The translations under genes were made by a program, and so were the position numbers. Of a stretch of DNA of 19,277 nt, positions 7,324 to 16,407 are shown piece after piece. The stretch is taken from the NCBI GenBank assembly GCA_025353305.1, contig JANXQX010000238.1:1-19277 (forward strand), written 5' to 3'. How positions within the stretch are numbered: the first letter of the stretch is position 1; each line of letters opens with the position of its first letter. This stretch comes from Holophagaceae bacterium (lineage in GTDB: Bacteria; Acidobacteriota; Holophagae; Holophagales; Holophagaceae). A model generated the notes under the pieces. That model worked only from the letters and a program-made list of their open reading frames with translations, was not told the origin of the DNA and did not search any database.

Positions 7324-8847
7324 ATGACTGAAGCCCGCAACCGCCAATTCCTGCCGGCGCTGATGGGAAGCCTCCGTCAGGAAGCTCAGGATGGCGTGCT
7401 GGTCTTGGAGCAGAGCGACGGCATCCGTTATTTATATTGGGTGAGCGGCAATCTCGTTTACCTGAAGAGCGAGGTCGCAGGAGAACAGTTCGGCAACTAT
7501 CTCATCCGGCAGGGTGTGCTGGATTGGGACGCGCTTCAGGAATTGCTGGGGGACAAATCGGGGACCCGGTTTGGGGACCGGTTGGTGAAGTGGGGACTAC
7601 TGAGCGAGAAAGAGCGAGATGACCATCTCTTCACCTTGATGCGTCAGATCCTGCTGAATGCCCTGGAGCATCCCATTCTGGAAATGAAGTGGAATGACGC
7701 GCCTTTGGGCGGCCTTCTCGATCTCGATCTCTACTTCCCCATCGACTACAGGCGCATGGTCTGGGAGACCTTTCAGGATCTGGCCACGCTCTCCGACGTC
7801 TGTGATCTCTTCAGGTCGTCCCCCGATTGGCGGTGGGAAGCTCCACCAGAATTGCTGGATTCGCTCAAAGACCTGCCACTCACTCCCCAGATGGCCTATG
7901 TCCTGACTTTTCTTGGCAAGGACCCATTGGGTTTCGAGACCTTGAACTCACTTACGGGCATGGGTGAGGAAGAGACCGCGCGGCTCATCGTCACGCTTTG
8001 GGCGCTTTCCGGACTGAACCTTTCCAAGGGGGAAATGCCCTCTCCTGCAAAACATCCGAAGCCCAACCAGCCCATCACACCACCGATGGTACCCATCCTT
8101 CCCAAGACGCTCCCTGAACCAGCCCCCAGGAAAACCGCCTGGGTCGCTGGACCTCCCGTCCACACCCCTAAGCCGCCCAAACCATTCTCTGCACCGGCCC
8201 CTGAAAAAACCGCTTGGGTCGCGGAAGCCCCTGTCCACCCCCCTGAACCGGTCCCGAAGAGCACGACACCCCCTGCCGAGAAACCGTTCCGCATCGAATT
8301 TGAGTTGCCGCCCGAGGTTCAAAGTCAGAACGTGTCGTCGGGAATCGAGCCGAATGAACAGGATAGCGACGCTTCTGACTATACGGATGAGGCCACCAGC
8401 CCTGAGCAGGCCGCGCTGAAACTCTACAAGCGCGCGAAGTACCTGTTGATCCAGGACCGAACGAGTGAGACGGTGCGACTCCTGGAGGAGTCGGTGCGGA
8501 TTGATCCAGAGGGATCAGTCGCCTACGATTCCTGGCTGTTGCTGGGCAGGCTCCGCATGGCCAATCCAGCCTGGATCGTGCGGGCCATGGATGCCCTGCA
8601 GGCCGCCAACAGACTGAAGCCCAAGGCTGGCGAACCCTTCGCACTCATGGGCGAGGTCTACCACCGCAAAGGGTTCAAACGGGAAGCGGCCCAGAATTAT
8701 CGGAAGGCCATCGAGTTGAATCCACAGCTCTCGGTTCCACACGAAGTGGACTTGACCACCGCAGATGAAGAACTTGAGGCACCGAAGGCCAAACCGACAT
8801 TCCGGCAGCGCCTTTTGTCCTGGTGGGATCCGACCAGGAAAGCCTAG
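7324..8847 (+). CDS. PATAN/DUF4388 N-terminal domain protein with C-terminal TPR repeats
   Basis: 507 residues from ATG 7324, which has GGAG five bases upstream; a TTG one codon earlier is too close to it. The first ~140 residues fit the DUF4388/PATAN fold of bacterial signalling proteins: GVLVLEQSDGIRYLYWVSGNLVYLKSE, then a second unit of FGNYLIRQGVLDWDALQELL type, then RFGDRLVKWGLLSEKERDDHL. A Pro-rich linker (about 235-340) holds two copies of a 22-residue segment with the core KTAWVA. From about residue 360, TPR helices follow (AALKLYKRAKYLLIQ, LLGRLRMANPAWIVRAMDALQAANRLKP, FKREAAQNYRKAIELNP). It is cytoplasmic by sequence and diverges from the Ser/Thr kinase gene, so a shared signalling role is plausible but unproven. 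Its stop codon overlaps the upp stop on the other strand. Confidence 0.82.
   Translation: MTEARNRQFLPALMGSLRQEAQDGVLVLEQSDGIRYLYWVSGNLVYLKSEVAGEQFGNYLIRQGVLDWDALQELLGDKSGTRFGDRLVKWGLLSEKERDDHLFTLMRQILLNALEHPILEMKWNDAPLGGLLDLDLYFPIDYRRMVWETFQDLATLSDVCDLFRSSPDWRWEAPPELLDSLKDLPLTPQMAYVLTFLGKDPLGFETLNSLTGMGEEETARLIVTLWALSGLNLSKGEMPSPAKHPKPNQPITPPMVPILPKTLPEPAPRKTAWVAGPPVHTPKPPKPFSAPAPEKTAWVAEAPVHPPEPVPKSTTPPAEKPFRIEFELPPEVQSQNVSSGIEPNEQDSDASDYTDEATSPEQAALKLYKRAKYLLIQDRTSETVRLLEESVRIDPEGSVAYDSWLLLGRLRMANPAWIVRAMDALQAANRLKPKAGEPFALMGEVYHRKGFKREAAQNYRKAIELNPQLSVPHEVDLTTADEELEAPKAKPTFRQRLLSWWDPTRKA
8119..8259 (+). repeat. Duplicated 22-codon Pro-rich segment with KTAWVA core
   Basis: Two imperfect in-frame copies lie at 8119-8184 and 8194-8259, start-to-start 75 bases. 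They encode PAPRKTAWVAGPPVHTP and PAPEKTAWVAEAPVHPP. The core KTAWVA is kept exactly while the flanks drift, which suggests either a recent duplication or selection on the core within the linker of the PATAN-TPR protein. Confidence 0.75.
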
Positions 8848-9470
8848 ATGGTTCCATAGGTGCGGTCACCGGCATCACCAAGGCCCGGAAGGATGTACCC
8901 CTTCTCGTTGAGCTCGCGGTCCACGGCCCCGAGGACGAGGCGGACATCCGGGTGGTCCTTTTCCATCCGGGCGAGACCCTCGGGAGCCGCGATGATGGAA
9001 ACAAGGGTGATGTTTTTAGCCCCGGCATCTTTCACTTCTTGAACCGCCTCGGAGGCGCTCCCGCCGGTGGCGAGCATGGGGTCCAGGACGTAGACCGCGC
9101 GGGCCTCGAGCATGGGCGGAAAGTTCCGGTAGTAGGGCACAGGCTTGAGCGTTGCGTGGTCGCGGTACATGCCGATATGTCCCACTTTGGCGGTGGGCAG
9201 CAGTTTTAAAAAGGATGGAACGAGTCCAAGCCCCGCGCGGAGCACGGGTACCAAGGCCGGGTCCAGTTTGGTAAGCAGCCGGCCGCTCATCTTTTCCAGC
9301 GGTGTTTCGATTTCGGCAATTTCGGTGGACAGGTTCCGGGTAGCCTCTACAGCCAACATGAGCCCCAGCTCTGCAGTGAGGGAGCGGAACAAAAACATAG
9401 GCGTACGGCGGTCCCGCAAGAGCGAGAGCTTGTGATGAGCAAGCGGATGGTCCAGGACTACGATGTGCAT
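8844..9470 (-). CDS. upp: Uracil phosphoribosyltransferase
   Basis: 208 residues from the ATG at 9470 (GGAG five bases upstream); this start reproduces the family N-terminus (MHIVVLDHPLAHHKLSLLRD). A longer frame from an ATG at 9533 would add 21 residues and has only a weak binding site. The enzyme makes UMP from uracil and PRPP in pyrimidine salvage, in the cytoplasm. Family marks are VPVLRAGLGLVPSFL, the PRPP loop region YVLDPMLATGGSASEAV with the expected Asp-Pro-Met-Leu-Ala-Thr-Gly-Gly pattern, and the uracil-binding C-terminal part GYILPGLGDAGDRTYGT. Length and motifs are complete, so it should be functional. It is convergent with the PATAN-TPR gene, the two stop codons overlapping by four bases. 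Confidence 0.95.
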   Translation of the reverse strand: MHIVVLDHPLAHHKLSLLRDRRTPMFLFRSLTAELGLMLAVEATRNLSTEIAEIETPLEKMSGRLLTKLDPALVPVLRAGLGLVPSFLKLLPTAKVGHIGMYRDHATLKPVPYYRNFPPMLEARAVYVLDPMLATGGSASEAVQEVKDAGAKNITLVSIIAAPEGLARMEKDHPDVRLVLGAVDRELNEKGYILPGLGDAGDRTYGTI

Positions 9471-9572
9471 TTCGGCTCCAGCAGCGGGTTTTCGAAAGAC
9501 AAAAATCACATTGAAGGGTTGCGCGGATGTCATTACGGACTCAAGATTAGTTTGAAGTGATTGATATTTTTG

Positions 9573-9602
9573 TTGACCGAAAAAAGGAATCGCTGCTTTG
9601 AT
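9573..9602 (+). promoter_or_regulatory. Candidate sigma-70-type promoter for the TrpC-like/H1 gene
   Basis: TTGACC at 9573-9578 (5/6 to the -35 consensus), an 18-base spacer, and TTTGAT at 9597-9602 (4/6 to the -10) preceded by TG one base upstream (extended -10). The surrounding 9534-9660 is the most AT-rich stretch of the neighbourhood. It would leave a leader of about 95 bases before ATG 9705. No promoter for the divergent upp gene was convincing. Confidence 0.5.
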
Positions 9603-9704
9603 TGAATTTCAGCAGGACAGTTCATACGTCTTCGATTCAGCCGTTTATTTGTCCGGAGTATGGATGCCAGATGCAAAAGGATCAGCGATCGAGGGGGCAG
9701 GAGA

Positions 9705-11099
9705 ATGCTAAGGAAAATCGCCATCTTCAAGGCCCTCGATGTCGAGATCAAGAAGCAACGGGGACCTGCGGCGGTGAAGGAAGCATACCGGGGCCATCAC
9801 TCCCTGAAAGAAGAATTGAGCCAGACCGGAATCACGGTGATCGCTGAAGTCGCAGGTGGCAATCCGCTGCGCGGGCAGGTCCGTGAATCCTATCGGGCCG
9901 CCACCCACGCCAAGAGTCTGGTGGACAACGGTGCGCGTGCAATTTCCGTCGCCACAGATAGGTTTCTCTATTTTGGCGAGGACAAACATCTTTCAGAAGT
10001 TCGTGGCCAGGTGAAGAACCCGCTGCTCCGCCGTGACTTCATCCTGGAGGAATACCAGGTGGAAGAGAGCAAGATCCTCGGCGCCGACGCCATCAGCCTT
10101 GTGGCTGCCCTGCTCAGTGTCGAGCGGATGCAAGCTCTCCTGAAGCTGGCCGCGATGAAGTCGCTCGATGTGGTGGTGGAAGTCAGCAGTGAAAAGGAAC
10201 TGCAAAAGGCCATTGAAGCAGGCGCGGATCTCATCTGCGTCGTTGGCCGGAATCTCGATACCTGGGAACCGTCGTGGGACGCGGCCATCGCCTTGATCAA
10301 GAAAGTGCCAGCAAAAAAATGCCTGCGCATGATCGAGTGCGGGGTCAGCACGCTTGCCCAGATCAAACAACTCGAGTCCATGGGAGTCCATGGCGTGATC
10401 ATCGGCGATGCGCTTCTCGATGAGTTCTATCCGGGCAAGCGGCTAGCGCAGATCCTCGCTGGCATTGAACCTACGAAGAAACCAGCCAAGGCAAAAGCGA
10501 AGGCGATCGAAGTGCCCGCGCCTATCGCTAAAAAAGAATCTGAAATAAAAATCAAAGAGAAGGGTGCGCAATCCACAAAATTGCCTACACTCAAAGCAAC
10601 ATCACCAAGCTCCACCTCTAACCCTGCCCGCAAGGGCCCTAAGGAGCCAAAAATGGCACAAACCGAACCCATGAACGCTGGCATGCCAGCTGCGCTCGCT
10701 GCTGCAGCGAAGAAACCAGCCGCCAAGAAGGCCGCGCCGAAGAAGGCCGCCGCCAAGAAGGCAGCCCCGAAGAAGCCAGCCGCCAAGAAGGCCGCGCCGA
10801 AGAAAGCCGCCGCCAAGAAGGCAGCCCCCAAGAAGGCAGCGCCGAAGAAAGCCGCAGCAAAGAAGGCAGCACCGAAGAAAGCCGCAGCCAAGAAGGCAGC
10901 GCCGAAGAAAGCCGCCGCCAAGAAGGCAGCGCCGAAGAAAGCCGCCGCCAAGAAGCCAGCCCCGAAGAAAGCCGCCGCCAAGAAGGCAGCCCCGAAGAAA
11001 GCCGCCGCCAAGAAACCGGCCGCGAAGAAAGCTGTAGCCAAGAAGGCAGCCCCGAAGAAAGCCGCTGCCAAGAAACCGGCCGCCAAGAAAGCCGCGCCC

Positions 11100-11126
<27 letters not shown>
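9705..11126 (+). CDS. TrpC-like (IGPS fold) domain fused to histone H1-like Lys/Ala/Pro tail
   Basis: 473 residues from ATG 9705 (GAGGGGG upstream); this start gives MLRKIAIFKALDVEI, like the IGPS N-terminus. A further ATG 45 bases upstream is possible. Residues 1-256 match indole-3-glycerol phosphate synthase: VIAEVAGGNP, AISVATDRFLYFGEDKHL, PLLRRDFILEEYQ, GADAISLVAALL, VVVEVSS, IECGVS, GVIIGDALL. Against the Sulfolobus enzyme, Glu51, Glu159, Arg182 and Glu210 are kept (here E48, E159, R182, E211), but Lys53, Lys110, Asn180 and Ser211 align with Ala50, Arg110, Val180 and Cys212. Loss of both lysines argues against normal TrpC catalysis. A basic linker (257-316) leads to 27 KKAAP/KKAAA-type pentads, a DNA-binding tail like those of bacterial H1 homologs. 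No trp gene lies nearby. Confidence 0.8.
10641..10655 (+). promoter_or_regulatory. Internal ribosome binding site and ATG before the H1-like tail
   Basis: AAGGAG at 10641-10646 stands six bases before an in-frame ATG at 10653-10655, the strongest ribosome binding site seen in this gene and better than the one at its 5' start. It sits exactly at the border between the linker and the repeat tail. It implies a second translation start for a free H1-like protein. Confidence 0.55.
10653..11126 (+). CDS. Possible separately translated histone H1-like protein (nested, same frame)
   Basis: Read from the internal ATG, this is a 157-residue protein beginning MAQTEPMNAGMPAALAAAA followed by 27 Lys/Ala/Pro pentads and a KKK end. 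Free bacterial H1-like proteins of similar composition (chlamydial Hc1/Hc2 and Bordetella BpH1 type) bind and compact DNA. The unrelated, mildly acidic N-terminal leader looks like a natural protein start rather than linker. This may be the only product carrying the tail, or may be made beside the fusion; sequence alone cannot tell. Listed as an alternative reading of the 3' third of the longer gene. Confidence 0.45.
10710..11123 (+). repeat. 15-base tandem repeat coding for KKAAP/KKAAA pentads
   Basis: Twenty-seven consecutive 15-base units (10710-11114), then three Lys codons. Most alternate KKAAP and KKAAA, giving a 30-base higher-order unit; variants are KKPAA (four), KKPAP (one) and KKAVA (one). 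Codons vary at third positions (AAG/AAA, GCC/GCA/GCG), so the copies are not freshly duplicated, yet long identical blocks remain. This is coding sequence, not a CRISPR: there are no spacers. Length polymorphism between strains is expected. Confidence 0.9.
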
Positions 11127-12817
<1,691 letters not shown>

Positions 12818-12827
12818 GAGCAGCGCA

Positions 12828-13649
12828 TTGTTCAGCATCGCGTCGGCATCTGGCAATATCTTCGCCTTCGCGTGGGCTGGCGATTTGCCCGATTCCTTCG
12901 ATGGGCCCAGGTGGGCGAGGATTCTCTGTGCCAAAGGCTCCGGACTTGGGCTGGATGGGATCTTTTGCCTTCAAGCGCCAGCTCCGGACAGGCCATGGGT
13001 GATGGATCACTGGGATGCGGATGGCGCATTCTCCTTTTGCTCCAATGGCAGCCGTGCGGCCCTTGCGCTTCAAGGAGCGCCGGGGCCGGAATTCGTGGAT
13101 GCCCTCTCCAGCGGGGAGACCATCCGATTGCGCCGATTCACCGCCAGCCCCGACCTTCAAATAGGTATCCGAATGCCGGAAGGCCCAGGGTTCTGCCTGA
13201 CGACGGTGCCAACCCAGTTGATGGAACCGGCTGCCTTCGGGTTTGTGGGGAATCCCCAGCTGGTCATAGAGGTAGCGGATGTGGATTCTGTGGATCTGCC
13301 TGCATATGCACCGCCCCTGCGTCATCACCCGGCGTTCAGGGAGGGTACCAACGTGAACATTCTTCAGCCCATGGGCAGGGGCCTGGCACGCATCAGGTCC
13401 TGGGAACGAGGAGTCGAAGGCGAGACGCTTTGCTGCGGCACCGGGTGCGCCGTGGCGGCGGCCTGGATGGCTAAACGCACGGGCCTTTCTTCGTGGCGAT
13501 TGCAACCCATGGGTGCTGATCCGGTGGATGTGTCCGTGGAGATTGAAGAGGATGGGTCCTGGCGGGAGCTTTGGCTCTCCGGGCGAGTCCGCATTCTCGG
13601 TACCTTCGTGCCTGATGCCTCGCTAGGCCTAGAAGCCGCTACGAAATAA
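12828..13649 (+). CDS. dapF: Diaminopimelate epimerase, divergent
   Basis: 273 residues from TTG 12828, which has AGGAG seven bases upstream and yields an N-terminus aligned with DapF (FSIASASGNIFAF). An ATG at 12801 (overlapping ftsB by 17 bases) is the alternative. DapF turns LL- into meso-diaminopimelate for lysine and peptidoglycan using two cysteines as acid and base. Both are here: Cys71 in FCSNGSR and about Cys203 in CCGTGCAV, with ERGVEGET before the second, and FREGTNVNIL and GNPQLV also recognisable. Several near-invariant positions differ: CGNG is CSNG, RC after it is RA, and the NPH motif is NPQ. It is the last gene of the eno run. Most likely still DapF; a related proline racemase/epimerase-fold enzyme is possible. 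Confidence 0.8.
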   Translation: MFSIASASGNIFAFAWAGDLPDSFDGPRWARILCAKGSGLGLDGIFCLQAPAPDRPWVMDHWDADGAFSFCSNGSRAALALQGAPGPEFVDALSSGETIRLRRFTASPDLQIGIRMPEGPGFCLTTVPTQLMEPAAFGFVGNPQLVIEVADVDSVDLPAYAPPLRHHPAFREGTNVNILQPMGRGLARIRSWERGVEGETLCCGTGCAVAAAWMAKRTGLSSWRLQPMGADPVDVSVEIEEDGSWRELWLSGRVRILGTFVPDASLGLEAATK

Positions 13650-13674
13650 CCAAGGCTTTTCTGGATATTTTTTT
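13631..13674 (+). terminator. Weak candidate terminator after dapF
   Basis: AGAAGCC (13631-13637) can pair with GGCTTTT (13654-13660) including one G-T pair, and seven T residues follow at 13668-13674. The distance between stem and T run is larger than ideal. It lies where the eno-ftsB-dapF run should end. Confidence 0.3.
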
Positions 13675-13754
13675 AGGGCCCGTCATGCCGGACAACCATC
13701 GCAATGGCGAAGATATTTTGCTCTAGCGGCCTTGCTTGAAGCTCGCCTGGCGTA

Positions 13755-13789
13755 GGTGTGGAACGTGCTATCCTGGCGTGTTCCACACC
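13755..13789 (+). promoter_or_regulatory. Inverted repeat around an extended -10 box upstream of parAB
   Basis: GGTGTGGAAC at 13755-13764 and GTTCCACACC at 13780-13789 are perfect 10-base inverted arms with a 15-base centre. The centre holds TGCTATCCT (13766-13774), readable as an extended -10 (TGn TATCCT). CCTGGCGT is also directly repeated (13746-13753 and 13772-13779). The arms resemble parS half-sites (TGTTCCAC) turned inside out. No good -35 is seen. It is probably the parAB promoter with an operator, 75 bases before the parA ATG. Confidence 0.5.
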
Positions 13790-13863
13790 CGAGGCTGTCC
13801 CTTGATCCGAGAAGTCATCCAGCGCTCTGCTGCCCCTCTGGGCCCCCGGAGCGGAGCCCTGGG

Positions 13864-14661
13864 ATGACCGCACGCATCGTTGTACTGGCGAATCAGAAAG
13901 GCGGGGTCGGCAAGACCACGACTGCCATCAATCTCGCGGCTTCCCTGGCGATGATGGAAAAGCTCGTGTTGCTGGTGGACTACGATCCCCAAGGCCACAG
14001 CACCACGGGTCTCGGGTTTCCCAAACCCGATCATCGCGCCGGGTCCTATGCGCTCATGAAAGGCGCGCCCGCCAAGGGATTGACCCTCCACACCGAAGTT
14101 CCCATGCTCCAGGTGATTCCCGCGGGAAAGGACCTCGCCCAGCTGGAATTCGAGCTGTTCGAGCTCCCTCAATTGCAGGAACTCCGCAAGGCGCTGGAGC
14201 CTGTGATTGAGAACTTCGATTTCATCCTGGTGGATTCCCCGCCCGCGCTCGGGATGATCACGCTCAACGCCCTCACCGCCGCCGATGAAGTCATCATTCC
14301 AATGCCCTGCGAATTCCTGGCGATGGATGGACTCGCCGAATTGATGGAGACCATCCGCCGGATCCAGGCGGGGCCGAATCCCAGATTGGAACTCGGCGGC
14401 ATCCTGCTGACCATGGCTGAAGAACGCACCAATCTGGGCTCTGCCGTGGCCAATGAAGTGCGCCAGGCCTTTCCCGGCAAGGTCTTTGGCACCACCATTC
14501 CGCGCAACATCCGCCTGGCGGAAGCCCCCAGCCATGGCAAGCCCGTGGCCTTCTATGACATCAAATCCAAAGGGGCCCAGGCCTACCTGAACCTCGCCCG
14601 GGAGTGGCTGGGCCTTGAGCTGGCAACCCCGAGCCCAGCCTTGAATAGGGAGGCGGAATGA
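13864..14661 (+). CDS. parA: Chromosome partitioning ATPase ParA (Soj family)
   Basis: 265 residues from ATG 13864, with GGAG seven bases upstream; an upstream in-frame extension of 36 codons to 13756 covers the inverted repeat and is not homologous. The deviant Walker A QKGGVGKTTTAINLA (11-25) has both lysines, followed by the A' motif VDYDPQGHSTTG and Walker B FILVDSPPALG. The C-terminal part GTTIPRNIRLAEAPSHGKPV is characteristic of chromosomal Soj/ParA. It is an ATP-dependent DNA-binding switch that moves ParB-parS complexes apart after replication. It overlaps parB by four bases, as in most chromosomal parAB pairs. Confidence 0.96.
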   Translation: MTARIVVLANQKGGVGKTTTAINLAASLAMMEKLVLLVDYDPQGHSTTGLGFPKPDHRAGSYALMKGAPAKGLTLHTEVPMLQVIPAGKDLAQLEFELFELPQLQELRKALEPVIENFDFILVDSPPALGMITLNALTAADEVIIPMPCEFLAMDGLAELMETIRRIQAGPNPRLELGGILLTMAEERTNLGSAVANEVRQAFPGKVFGTTIPRNIRLAEAPSHGKPVAFYDIKSKGAQAYLNLAREWLGLELATPSPALNREAE

Positions 14662-15521
14662 ACCTCAAGCGCCAAGCTCTGGGGCGGGGGCTCACGTCGC
14701 TGATGAGCCAGCACGCGGCCGATGACGCGCCCCAGCGGGAAGTGCCGGTGGGTTCGCTGTTCCCCAATCGCCAGCAACCACGCACCCACTTTGATGAAGC
14801 GGCCCTGGATGAACTGGCCGCCAGTCTCAAGATGCACGGCATGGTGCAGCCCATCATCGCGCGCAAAGTCGGTGAAAAGTTCGAGATCATTGCAGGCGAA
14901 CGAAGGTGGAGGGCGGCCCGGAAGGCCGGCATCCCCATGGTGCCAGTGGTGCTCAAGGAAGTCCCGGACGACCGGCTGCTGGAATACGCCCTGGTTGAAA
15001 ACATCCACCGCGAGGAACTCGATCCCATCGAGGAAGCCAAGGCGTTCTGGCAGCTGGGCGAGCACTTGAGGCTGACCCAGGAGCAGGTGGCGGACCGCGT
15101 CGCCAAGAGCCGTTCGCAGGTCGCCAATACGCTTCGGCTGCTTCGCCTTCCTTTGGCCATCCAGGAGTATGTGGCCATAGGCAAGATCACCACGGGCCAT
15201 GCAAAAGTGCTCATGGGTTTGCCGGATCCTCTGTTCATGGAGCAGATGGCTGAACTCGTCATCCAGGAACAACTCAGTGTCAGGGCTCTGGAATCCAAGC
15301 TCCAGCACTTCAGCAAGGAAGGCAGGAACAAAGGCAGGAAAAAGCACCCCCACGCCGTCTTCATCAAGGCCGCCGCCGAGGAATTGACCTTGGCCTGGTC
15401 AACCAAAGTGGAAATCAAGGCGAAGGGCAAGGGTGGCGTCGTCATGCTCCATTACGGCAGCGAAGGCGAGTTGGACAGGCTGTTTGAAGCCATGAAACAA
15501 GGGCCCCGGAAGAAGCAATAA
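14658..15521 (+). CDS. parB: Chromosome partitioning protein ParB (Spo0J/Noc family)
   Basis: 287 residues. The N-terminus LGRGLTSLM is the usual ParA-contacting peptide. The ParB/Srx CTPase domain has PNRQQPRTHFDE, the GERRWRA motif at 80-86 and ENIHREELDPIEEA (114-127), i.e. the CTP-binding motifs. A helix-turn-helix follows (about 139-162, LTQEQVADRVAKSRSQVANTLRLL) and binds parS; the C-terminal dimerisation part is basic. As a CTP-dependent clamp it loads at parS and spreads. The ATG overlaps the parA stop (ATGA). No consensus parS palindrome was found in the window. Confidence 0.96.
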   Translation: MNLKRQALGRGLTSLMSQHAADDAPQREVPVGSLFPNRQQPRTHFDEAALDELAASLKMHGMVQPIIARKVGEKFEIIAGERRWRAARKAGIPMVPVVLKEVPDDRLLEYALVENIHREELDPIEEAKAFWQLGEHLRLTQEQVADRVAKSRSQVANTLRLLRLPLAIQEYVAIGKITTGHAKVLMGLPDPLFMEQMAELVIQEQLSVRALESKLQHFSKEGRNKGRKKHPHAVFIKAAAEELTLAWSTKVEIKAKGKGGVVMLHYGSEGELDRLFEAMKQGPRKKQ

Positions 15522-15555
15522 AGGTAGTCTCAGAAGCGGAAGGCGAGGTTCGGCC

Positions 15556-16407
15556 ATGTCCTGGTTCATCAAGAAACGCCAACAAAAGACCGCTGTCGAG
15601 GCCAAGACCGTCCGCGTGCCAGAAGGCCTTTGGATCAAGTGCGACAACTGCCGGGAGCTCATCTACCGCGCAGAACTGGTGAACACCAACAATGTCTGCC
15701 CCAAATGCGGGTACCACTTTCGTATCGGCGTGGAAGAACGCTTGGCGAACCTCATGGACGATGGCTGGACCAGGCTCTTCTCGGAGCTGCGTTCCGCCGA
15801 CCCTCTGAATTTTGTGGCTTCCAAGGCTTACATCGATCAGCTCAAGAAGCTCGAAGACGCCGGCCAAACAGAGGATGCCGTCGTGATCGTGGAAGGCGCC
15901 ATTTCGGGCCACCCCGTGGTGATGGGCGTCATGAATTTCGATTTCCTGGCGGCCTCCATGGGTAGTGTTGTGGGCGAAAAGCTGAAGCTTGGGGCCGAGC
16001 GGGCCCTTGCCAAGAAATGCGCCTACATCATCGTCAGCTGCTCAGGCGGTGCTCGCATGCAGGAGGGAACGCTATCGCTGATGCAGATGGCGAAGGTCAG
16101 CGCGGCCCTCGCCAAGCTGGACAAAGCGGGTCTGCCCTATTTCTCCATTCTCACGGACCCCACCACCGGCGGCGTGTCTGCGAGCTATGCCATGCTCGGC
16201 GATCTCAACATTGCGGAACCCAAGGCGCTCATTGGATTTGCAGGTCCTCGGGTCATCGAGCAGACCATCAAGCAAAGCTTGCCTGAGGGTTTCCAGCGTT
16301 CCGAGTTCCTGCTGGCCCATGGCATGGTTGATAAGGTCGTTTCCCGGGATCAACTCAAGGAGTTTGTGGCCTCATGTCTCGCATGGATGCTCCCGACCGG
16401 CGCCTGA
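15556..16407 (+). CDS. accD: Acetyl-CoA carboxylase carboxyltransferase subunit beta
   Basis: 283 residues, normal for AccD. An N-terminal zinc ribbon has Cys29, Cys32, Cys48 and Cys51 (KCDNCRE ... NVCPKCGYHF). The crotonase-like carboxyltransferase core follows: MNFDFLAASMGSVVGEKL, VSCSGGARMQEGTLSLMQMAK, LTDPTTGGVSASYAMLGD, ALIGFAGPRVIEQTI, LPEGFQRSEFLLAHGMVD. With AccA it transfers the carboxyl group from biotin to acetyl-CoA, the committed step of fatty acid synthesis; accA is not in the window. GAGG seven bases before the ATG supports the start. It precedes folC, the same accD-folC order found in many proteobacteria. Confidence 0.97.
   Translation: MSWFIKKRQQKTAVEAKTVRVPEGLWIKCDNCRELIYRAELVNTNNVCPKCGYHFRIGVEERLANLMDDGWTRLFSELRSADPLNFVASKAYIDQLKKLEDAGQTEDAVVIVEGAISGHPVVMGVMNFDFLAASMGSVVGEKLKLGAERALAKKCAYIIVSCSGGARMQEGTLSLMQMAKVSAALAKLDKAGLPYFSILTDPTTGGVSASYAMLGDLNIAEPKALIGFAGPRVIEQTIKQSLPEGFQRSEFLLAHGMVDKVVSRDQLKEFVASCLAWMLPTGA

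Noticed and set aside
7180..7347. 56-codon N-terminal extension of the kinase
   Set aside because: The kinase fold starts directly at the ATG at 7179 with a purine-rich site upstream; the extension would cover the divergent promoter region and the start of the opposite gene.
13755..13789. Consensus parS site
   Set aside because: The half-sites are in everted order and 15 bases apart, so this is not the TGTTnCACGTGnAACA-type palindrome; kept only as a possible operator.
13768..14535. 255-codon minus-strand open frame over parA
   Set aside because: It is a shadow of parA with no ribosome binding site or motif of its own.
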